Assembly: GCA_015521325.1 (NCBI GenBank)
Contig: WAOK01000093.1
Coordinates: 1-34,717 of the forward strand
DNA length: 34,717 nucleotides
Source of the DNA: Desulfurococcales archaeon
GTDB taxonomy: Archaea > Thermoproteota > Thermoprotei_A > Sulfolobales > NBVN01
Direction: 5' to 3'
Part shown: in pieces, positions 8,571 through 15,033 of the stretch
Layout: each line of letters opens with the position of its first letter
Position numbering within the stretch: position 1 is the stretch's first letter
Translations under genes and position numbers: made by a program
Notes under the pieces: model-generated
Told to the model about the DNA's origin: nothing
Seen by the model: only the letters and a program-made list of their open reading frames with translations
Database searches by the model: none

Positions 8571-8578
8571 TTATAAGG
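8571..8578 (+). promoter_or_regulatory. TATA-box-like element (TTTATAAG) of Ced-like operon
   Basis: TTTATAA about 25-30 nt upstream of TTG start at 8602. Confidence 0.5.
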
Positions 8579-8601
8579 CTCCGATACAGCGGGGCGAGAG
8601 G

Positions 8602-8871
8602 TTGAGCATAGTTGACTTCGTTAGGGATATGACTGTCCAAGTGATGACGGTCGCGTGGTTCGTCTTTCTGGTAACTTGGGTTATTGGGTGGGCCATAAAG
8701 GGCTCGCCCATACCGTTCCACAGGGTCAAGAGGGCCGGGCAGTCCCTCGTAGAAGACGCTGTCCTCGCAGCCTTCTGGTTGGCCATAGGGACGACGGTGT
8801 TCGCCCTCATCTCCTACATAGTTTCCAACATCGGCACAGGCATGCCTCCACCGCCCCAGCCATGGGGATGA
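8602..8871 (+). CDS. small two-TM membrane protein, CedA1-like
   Basis: 89 aa, two hydrophobic segments, TTG start; immediately upstream of a CedA-like polytopic gene; shares a hairpin motif with its N-terminus. Confidence 0.75.
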   Translation: MSIVDFVRDMTVQVMTVAWFVFLVTWVIGWAIKGSPIPFHRVKRAGQSLVEDAVLAAFWLAIGTTVFALISYIVSNIGTGMPPPPQPWG

Positions 8872-8875
8872 TGCC

Positions 8876-10210
8876 TTGGAGCTCCTCACGCTCGCCGTCG
8901 CGCTAGCCTCGCTTACCTATGCCTTGGGGGCACTGATACTTGGTTTGCCGATACCCTACAGACCCCTCAAGCGCTGGGGCCCTAGGCTAATGGCGGACGC
9001 CGTCGCCACAATGATCATTGTGTCATCGCTCGGTATTCTGTTGTGGTTGTCCGATAAGGTGATGGAGATCATTGGGGTAACGTGGGGGAACTTCTACGAC
9101 TGGATGACGGTGAGGTTCACGGTACTCCTAGCGGTCTATGGTGTCTTACAGTACGTTTCCACTCTCCTCCATAGCTCTGGCCTAGACGTCCTCATCCCCA
9201 TAGTGTCGGGCACCGTCTCAGCAGTAAGCGCCGCGCTTACCGGGCTCAGGCTCATATTCTTCGTAGCCCTAGCCCTTCAGCGCCTGAGGTACTATTTCGT
9301 TGTCCTAGGCTCTGTCTTCTATTCGATACCCTTCAGGATCGGCAAGTCCGTCGGGGCCACGATGATCTCGATAGGTTTGGTCGCTTACATAGCGATGCCC
9401 GCCCTACCGCTCTTCGTGGAGGCATTCAGCCCGGATGTTCCCGGGCTCAGTATGCCCTCCAACCAGACATTCGTAGTGAATGTTAAGGACTCAGTGGGCA
9501 CCCCGGTCCCTTACCCGCTTCTCGAGCTCCGAAGCAGTAGGGGCGAGGTAGAGGGGATGATAGTGGGTGACATGTATGGGCGGGTAATACTTGGCGGAGG
9601 GAAGGATATGCTCCCGCCTACGTTCAACTACAGCGTTAGGGTGGGGTTCCTCGGCTACTACTTCGACACTGTCCCGAGTTTCATAACGGAGCTCAGCAAC
9701 GACTCAACCATAGTGATACCGAACCTCGTTTACTATGCTGGCGTCGGTGTGTTGACTCGTGGCGTGATGATGGATGTTGTGAGGGATGAGCCCGGGAAGA
9801 TAAGGCTCCGAGTGGTAGCGGTACTCACGTCGCCGGAGGTGCTGGTGACTAAGGTTGCCTACATAAGAGATGCTAGTGTGCGCGTAGGTAACGGTACATA
9901 TGAATGTCAATGGATTAGAAGTTATTGGCTCGACATACCGCTGGATACATGCCAAATCACAGGGCTCGAGAAAGGGAATATGCTGAGCATTGACTACCTT
10001 CCCGGTCCGTACCCGGGGCCGAACATCCGGGAAAAGAGAATAGTCTACGGAGACTCAGTCGAGGAGATGGTGGAGTCTTTAACTACGTACGCCGCTGCGG
10101 TGCTTTACAGGGAGCTCGTGCTACCGGCGATGTACATGGGGGTGGTGGCGTCCCTCACCGCTGCGGCGGCGAGGGTTCTCGGCGGCTCGATGAGGCTTCT
10201 TCCGAGGTGA
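8876..10210 (+). CDS. polytopic membrane protein, CedA-like DNA import protein with large predicted extracytoplasmic domain
   Basis: 444 aa; N-terminal TM cluster, beta-rich soluble region (about residues 185-405), C-terminal TM segment; TTG start 4 nt after upstream stop. Confidence 0.72.
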   Translation: MELLTLAVALASLTYALGALILGLPIPYRPLKRWGPRLMADAVATMIIVSSLGILLWLSDKVMEIIGVTWGNFYDWMTVRFTVLLAVYGVLQYVSTLLHSSGLDVLIPIVSGTVSAVSAALTGLRLIFFVALALQRLRYYFVVLGSVFYSIPFRIGKSVGATMISIGLVAYIAMPALPLFVEAFSPDVPGLSMPSNQTFVVNVKDSVGTPVPYPLLELRSSRGEVEGMIVGDMYGRVILGGGKDMLPPTFNYSVRVGFLGYYFDTVPSFITELSNDSTIVIPNLVYYAGVGVLTRGVMMDVVRDEPGKIRLRVVAVLTSPEVLVTKVAYIRDASVRVGNGTYECQWIRSYWLDIPLDTCQITGLEKGNMLSIDYLPGPYPGPNIREKRIVYGDSVEEMVESLTTYAAAVLYRELVLPAMYMGVVASLTAAAARVLGGSMRLLPR

Positions 10211-10215
10211 GCCGT

Positions 10216-10374
10216 ATGCTCAGTAAGAGGGACCTGTCCGTTGCCCTAGCTTTGCTGCTTGCCCTCCTGATCCCCGGCCTCATTGACAGGGTTTTGCTTT
10301 TCCTCTCCGCCCTCCTCGTTCTTGCTGTCAGCAGGCTTCATAGTGACTCTGGTGCCGAGGAGCCTGGAGAGTAG
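10216..10374 (+). CDS. unlisted 52-aa hydrophobic hairpin protein, CedA2-like candidate (MLSKRDLSVALALLLALLIPGLIDRVLLFLSALLVLAVSRLHSDSGAEEPGE)
   Basis: ATG 5 nt after the CedA-like stop, GAGGTGA Shine-Dalgarno-like sequence overlapping that stop, two hydrophobic stretches around PGLIDR; below the ORF-track length cutoff. Confidence 0.65.
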   Translation: MLSKRDLSVALALLLALLIPGLIDRVLLFLSALLVLAVSRLHSDSGAEEPGE

Positions 10375-10770
10375 TTCGCTAACAGCCCCCACCTCGTCGG
10401 GGAACATTTGTCTCACATCACTCCTGAACACCCTCTCCCTGTTTACGTAGACCCAGTCACACATCATGGACACGTTGAGCGTGCCCCTAGCGATGTTTAG
10501 GAGTAGCGGGAACATCCTGCAGGACAGGGGCTTCTTCTCGTGTATGGTGCAGGAACTGCTTGCGAAGTCGTAGAAAGGGCAGAAGCCCTCAATGGCCCAG
10601 AGATAGAACCCGTTCGCAATTCTTATAAAGGATAGTGATATGCCTCTCTTTCTCGCCTCTTCCTCAAGAACCTTGACCTCGCCCTCAAGAACTACTGGGT
10701 AGTCATGCTCTCCGGTGAAGAAGCAGCAGTGGGAGCACCTGAGGCACTTAAACCTAGTCATCGGCGTCAC
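10246..10770 (-). CDS. YkgJ-type cysteine cluster protein (Fe/Zn binding)
   Basis: KCLRCSHCC, CPFYDFASSSCTIHEKKPLSCRMFPLL. Confidence 0.88.
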   Translation of the reverse strand: MTPMTRFKCLRCSHCCFFTGEHDYPVVLEGEVKVLEEEARKRGISLSFIRIANGFYLWAIEGFCPFYDFASSSCTIHEKKPLSCRMFPLLLNIARGTLNVSMMCDWVYVNRERVFRSDVRQMFPDEVGAVSELLSRLLGTRVTMKPADSKNEEGGEEKQNPVNEAGDQEGKQQS

Positions 10771-11164
10771 CGCACACGAGCTTGAGAGTCACTACAGACC
10801 CGTTCCTCAAGCCGAGGCTCTCCCTTAGATTCGCTGGCGAGACAGCCTCGATAACGTTCGGTGAGTGCCTACTGAGAAGGGGCCTTAGGATCAGCACGTT
10901 ACTGACTGCCCTTTCCTCCGCGAGTATCTCTCCCCTCCACACGAGGAGGGCCCCGACACCCGGCCCGAACTCGACCTTCGTCGGAAGACATTCTGAAGCT
11001 ATCTCCTCGAAACCATACTCTACTGACACATTGAGTGTGCCTGGGTACGGCTCAGCACCTAGCTCCTTAATGAAGTACTTGAGGTAGGGGTTCCGGGTGA
11101 CGTATTTCCCGCCCTCACCGAAACCCTCACTCACCTTACCGCGGAGAATAATTTCCCTGCTCAC
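10754..11164 (-). CDS. ribK: CTP-dependent riboflavin kinase (archaeal RibK, DUF120)
   Basis: GKVSEGFGEGGKYVTRNPYLKYFIKELGAEPYPGTLNV; size 136 aa. Confidence 0.9.
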   Translation of the reverse strand: MSREIILRGKVSEGFGEGGKYVTRNPYLKYFIKELGAEPYPGTLNVSVEYGFEEIASECLPTKVEFGPGVGALLVWRGEILAEERAVSNVLILRPLLSRHSPNVIEAVSPANLRESLGLRNGSVVTLKLVCGDADD

Positions 11165-11799
11165 TTCCTACCAACCACCGATCTCCTAAACCTCTTGGTT
11201 ATGTAGTCCGCGTACCACGTGGGCTCGGGTAACGAATGGCTTCCCTTGAATAGCGTGGGAGAGAGGCGGACTATCTCGTCGATTGAGACCATGTGCCCAA
11301 TGCTTAAGTAGACAGTCTTCCTTCCTCTCCTAACCACGAGCGCCCCCCGCTTACCACCTATCTCTACGTAATCTCTTCCGTCATCTCCCTTAACGATCCT
11401 GCCAGCCAAGATCTTCTTAGCCGCTCCAATGCTTGGCCTCTCAAGAACGACACCCAAATGTGACGCTATCCCTACCCCCCTGGGGTGTGTCACACCATGC
11501 CCGTCCACCATGATTAGGTCGGCGTCAACACCGAGCTTCTCATACGCTTTAAACATGAGTGGAGCCTCCCTGAAGGCTAGGAGCCCGGGGATGTAGGGTA
11601 TGTCGACCTCACCCATAACGACGACGTATTCCCTCAGCTCAAGGTCCGGGTACGTGACCAGCGCTGCCGCAGCAATGCCTGTGTTCTTCACGTAGGCTAG
11701 GTCAAGGCCCACGATGTTCTTGAGATTATCTATTCTCCCCTCCCACGAAACCAGCCCCGCTAGTGCCCTCTGCAGAGCGATCGCTTTCCTAGCGTTCAT
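11161..11799 (-). CDS. nfi: endonuclease V
   Basis: VGLDLAYV, YIPGLLAFREAP, MVDGHGVTHPRGVGIASHLGV. Confidence 0.94.
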   Translation of the reverse strand: MNARKAIALQRALAGLVSWEGRIDNLKNIVGLDLAYVKNTGIAAAALVTYPDLELREYVVVMGEVDIPYIPGLLAFREAPLMFKAYEKLGVDADLIMVDGHGVTHPRGVGIASHLGVVLERPSIGAAKKILAGRIVKGDDGRDYVEIGGKRGALVVRRGRKTVYLSIGHMVSIDEIVRLSPTLFKGSHSLPEPTWYADYITKRFRRSVVGRK

Positions 11800-11813
11800 T
11801 ACAGCTCCTTCAC

Positions 11814-12416
11814 CTACAGCTTTACGAATATCTCCTTAGTACCGGTTCTGTCGATTACGGCCACGTCTATACCGTCGCCTGAGTACACGTCTCTCTTGAT
11901 AGCCGTCTTAATCGCCTCAACCGCGAGTTCGACTGCCTCATCCTTGCTCAGATCCTCCTTATACCTGTTCTCGAGTACGGCTATGGCGATTGGGCCGCCC
12001 GAGCCGACGGCGGCGTAGTCGTCCTCGATCATTGAGCCGAGGGCATCCATCACTATTAGGTGGGAGCCCTCCTCATCAACACCACCGAATATTACCTCCG
12101 ACAAGAATGGGAACCACTTGTACTGATACAGAATAACAGAGAGCAGCTTGGCTGCCGACCTAACGGGGAGCTTAACGCCGTTCTCTATCTCGTAAGCGTG
12201 TAACTCAACATCCATTATCCTCTTCAGTGTCTGGATATCTGCGAAGAGCCCGGCGAAGGCTATTCCGTACCTGCCCTTGAAGGTGAAGACCTTCTTACCT
12301 GCCCTACTCATTATGAAGCCGCCGTAAGCGACCCTCCTCTCGGCGGCGAGGACGACGAAGTCCTTCGTCTTTAGACCTATCGCCGTCGCTGCTGAGCCAA
12401 CATTGCTCATCCTCAT
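11814..12416 (-). CDS. psmB: 20S proteasome beta subunit, apparently lacking catalytic Thr1 (start at 12416 or 12410)
   Basis: GSAATAIGLKTKDFVVLAAERRVAYGGFIMSRAGKKVF, GSGGPIAIAVLE; beta-type N-terminus. Confidence 0.92.
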   Translation of the reverse strand: MRMSNVGSAATAIGLKTKDFVVLAAERRVAYGGFIMSRAGKKVFTFKGRYGIAFAGLFADIQTLKRIMDVELHAYEIENGVKLPVRSAAKLLSVILYQYKWFPFLSEVIFGGVDEEGSHLIVMDALGSMIEDDYAAVGSGGPIAIAVLENRYKEDLSKDEAVELAVEAIKTAIKRDVYSGDGIDVAVIDRTGTKEIFVKL

Positions 12417-12470
12417 CAACCAACCTAAGCTCCCACCCTAGGTTATAAGGCTTTGAAGAACTAGCAGGAG

Positions 12471-12737
12471 GTGGGCGCTACGGGGAAGAACACAATAAGG
12501 TCGGTGGTGAAGAGGTACATCTACGAGGGCTGTCAAGACTGCGTTGTGGTCGTACTCGATAGGGCCTCACCCTCGGGTATAAGAGAGATATCGCTTGCCC
12601 TCGTCAAGGTGCTCGGCGATTACCTTGTTATAGGTGAAGTACTCATACCTATGCATAGGGTAGTGGAGATAAGGAAAGGGGGTAAAACGGTTTGGAGAAG
12701 GAAAGGAAGTGCGTACCGGAACTCTTCCGGAAGGTGA
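12471..12737 (+). CDS. MJ1316/DUF504 (UPF0248)-like protein
   Basis: IPMHRVVEIRKGGKTVWRRKG C-terminal signature; GTG start. Confidence 0.65.
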   Translation: MGATGKNTIRSVVKRYIYEGCQDCVVVVLDRASPSGIREISLALVKVLGDYLVIGEVLIPMHRVVEIRKGGKTVWRRKGSAYRNSSGR

Positions 12738-13720
12738 GCGTCCCAACGTTCGAGGATCTGAGGTCACTCATACTTAGGCGATTCCCCGAGCCAGTCACGC
12801 TTCCCAAGTCAGTGAAGAAGAGGGGTATGGTGAAAGAGCTCATCAGGATTGAGAGGATCTACAACATAACGGATGACAGGCTAGCAAGGCTCGCAGAGAC
12901 CCTGCCGGAGCCGAAGGAACTTGGCCCGTTCTACAGGGAGCTCTTGTCAATATCTGGAATAACCAATTACGAGGAGGCTCTCGAGAGACTCATGGTCATG
13001 AGGAGAATAATAAAGAGCTTGTACCTCAGGTATAAGGCAAGGATAAAGGCGAGCTTCGACGCCGCGGAATCAAGGAAGCTTTCCAGGGAGTTCGTCGGCA
13101 GGGTGATCTCCGTACTAAGGAGGAACAGGTGGGTCTTGAACGGGCTCAAGGAGGCGTCAGTGACGATCTCCGGGATGCCGTGCATCAGCGAGGAGGAGCC
13201 CACAGTCGTTGAGGCGGGCACGCCCCAGGTAGGCAAGTCATCGCTTGTGAGGGCCCTCTCCACAGCGAAACCCGAGGTCTCACCGTTCCCGTTCACAACG
13301 AAGACGATAATCCTGGGTCATGTATACATAGACGAGTACCTGAGGATCCAGCTCATCGACACGCCCGGAATACTCGACCGCCCAATAGAGGAACTGAACC
13401 CCATAGAGAAGAAGGCACTGGCGGCGCTAAAGCACCTACCCAACGCCGTGCTCTTCGTCATAGACCCGAGGAGGGGCGCTTACTACTCGCTGGATAAGCA
13501 GCTCAAGCTATTGAAATCCGTTAAGGAACTGATCGGGGACAACGTGCCCTTCGTAATAGCGATAAACAAGGTCGACATATCGAAGCCTGACGAGGTCGCT
13601 AGGGCCGAGGCAATGGTTAGTGAGGTGTGCCCCACATGCCCCGTGATCAAGGTCTCCGCCCTCACCGGCGAGGGACTCGACGACCTCCTGAAGACTCTCC
13701 GCAGGGTTCTAGGTATTTAG
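12692..13720 (+). CDS. NOG1-like GTPase (start TTG 12692 or GTG 12734)
   Basis: GTPQVGKSSLVRAL, FPFTTKTIILGHV, IDTPGILDRPIEELNPIEKKALAAL, NKVD. Confidence 0.92.
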   Translation: MEKERKCVPELFRKVSVPTFEDLRSLILRRFPEPVTLPKSVKKRGMVKELIRIERIYNITDDRLARLAETLPEPKELGPFYRELLSISGITNYEEALERLMVMRRIIKSLYLRYKARIKASFDAAESRKLSREFVGRVISVLRRNRWVLNGLKEASVTISGMPCISEEEPTVVEAGTPQVGKSSLVRALSTAKPEVSPFPFTTKTIILGHVYIDEYLRIQLIDTPGILDRPIEELNPIEKKALAALKHLPNAVLFVIDPRRGAYYSLDKQLKLLKSVKELIGDNVPFVIAINKVDISKPDEVARAEAMVSEVCPTCPVIKVSALTGEGLDDLLKTLRRVLGI

Positions 13721-14464
13721 TATCCTCTTAAAACGAGTAGCGTCATCCCTCATGAATACGTTATTAAACATAACGAAGACCTCACCATCAACCTCAGCAA
13801 CCATCTCCTTGAGCCTAGCAAGATCCTCGTCGCTGTACTTGTACCTGTAGTTCGTTTCTCTGCCACCGATTCCGTGGAGCCTAAGGTAAACTGTGGGAGA
13901 CAACCCACTCGTTGGCGGCCACCACCTGAACGGGTCGACGACATGGATCAGGCGATCAACGGACTCAACTATCCTGGCAACAGTCTCCGGACGCTCTCTC
14001 CAGGAACCCCTCGGCTCCCACCCTATCAATACGGATGACCCGCAGATGCTTGAGGCCTCACGGAAGAACCTGAGCACACGCTCCACGTTCTCCTCACTGT
14101 ACCCGAACCGAGGTGGTGTCTGTACAACCACAACTCTTGCCTTAAGCGCCTCAGCGGCGTCGCAAGTTACTTCCCACGCCTCTATGTTCTCCCTCGTCGG
14201 CTTCAGGTCGCCGTACCTCTCCCACAGCTCCTTAGGGGGCCTCCACTTAGACCTCCTCCACGTCGGGGAACTCGGGGGATGAGTCACGGCTTGCCATGCC
14301 TTCATGTTAAACACGAAGCCCTCTGGGGCCTCATTCCTCAGCTTTGCCATCCTCTCTGGGTTCGGTCTGTTATAGAACGTCTCTTGAAGCTCGACGGTAT
14401 CGAATGTTTCGTAGTACTTTCGTCTCGACATGGGGAAGCCGCAGCATCCCACATACACCCTCAT
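13709..14464 (-). CDS. DUF72 (YecE-like) protein
   Basis: VYVGCCGFPMSRRKYYETFDTVELQETFYNRP; FNMKAWQAVTHP; WEPRGSW; YLRLHG. Confidence 0.93.
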   Translation of the reverse strand: MRVYVGCCGFPMSRRKYYETFDTVELQETFYNRPNPERMAKLRNEAPEGFVFNMKAWQAVTHPPSSPTWRRSKWRPPKELWERYGDLKPTRENIEAWEVTCDAAEALKARVVVVQTPPRFGYSEENVERVLRFFREASSICGSSVLIGWEPRGSWRERPETVARIVESVDRLIHVVDPFRWWPPTSGLSPTVYLRLHGIGGRETNYRYKYSDEDLARLKEMVAEVDGEVFVMFNNVFMRDDATRFKRILNT

Positions 14465-14850
14465 CCGCGACCCCTCCTCACGGGCTTATACTCGATGACC
14501 TTGACTCCACCCTCACTCAGTCTATCAACGAGCTCCTTGACCATAGAGTAATCGAGTAGGGTGATGATTAGCTCGCACCTCATACTTGCGTCCCCAGCAC
14601 CGCATTTCAGGTACCTGAGCTCCGATCCTGTCTCGGCAGCAGCATCAACTACCTTACTTACTCCACTAATGTCCGGTATCTCAACAACGAGGTCGACTAT
14701 CACTCCCTCACCGCTCACGGGCCTGATCACTATGATGCCCTTATCGGGGTCGGACTCTATCTCTACTATCGAGTTCGGCCCTAAGCCGAGCTCATCCCTA
14801 ATAACAGAGGGTATGGTCACACGGCCTTTTGAATCGATCCTTACAGTCAT
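14461..14850 (-). CDS. AbrB/SpoVT-type DNA-binding domain protein with C-terminal extension
   Basis: MTVRIDSKGRVTIPSVIRDELGLGPNSIVEIE; internal ATG at 14850 preferred over 14904. Confidence 0.85.
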   Translation of the reverse strand: MTVRIDSKGRVTIPSVIRDELGLGPNSIVEIESDPDKGIIVIRPVSGEGVIVDLVVEIPDISGVSKVVDAAAETGSELRYLKCGAGDASMRCELIITLLDYSMVKELVDRLSEGGVKVIEYKPVRRGRG

Positions 14851-14917
14851 TCTCAAAAGCCTTACCCAATGATGAGGTAGGGCTTCTCCGTATATATCCC
14901 CCAATGGCTAGTGCTCA

Positions 14918-14979
14918 GTGGGTGTGATTAAGGAACACGGGTCTGAGTAGGTGATGATAGCCCCGCATTAATGACCCAC
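14918..14979 (+). ncRNA. candidate C/D-box sRNA: stem GTGGG/CCCAC, C GTGATTA, 12-nt guide, D' CTGA, C' GTGATGA, 13-nt guide, D ATGA
   Basis: Box order, spacing and 5-bp terminal stem read directly; D box deviates from CTGA. Confidence 0.55.
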
Positions 14980-15033
14980 CGGTTAAGGTTTTAGTTTCTC
15001 AGTGAGGTCATAAGGAGGTGAACGCCTATTGTT

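Noticed and set aside
8655-8906. 83-aa ORF in another frame over the CedA1-like gene
   Set aside because: No hydrophobic or domain pattern; the 8602 frame has clear TM segments and homology to the adjacent gene.
12422-12444. Inverted repeat AACCTA...TAGGTT between psmB and the 12471 gene
   Set aside because: Short 6-bp arms in a divergent promoter region; could be chance.
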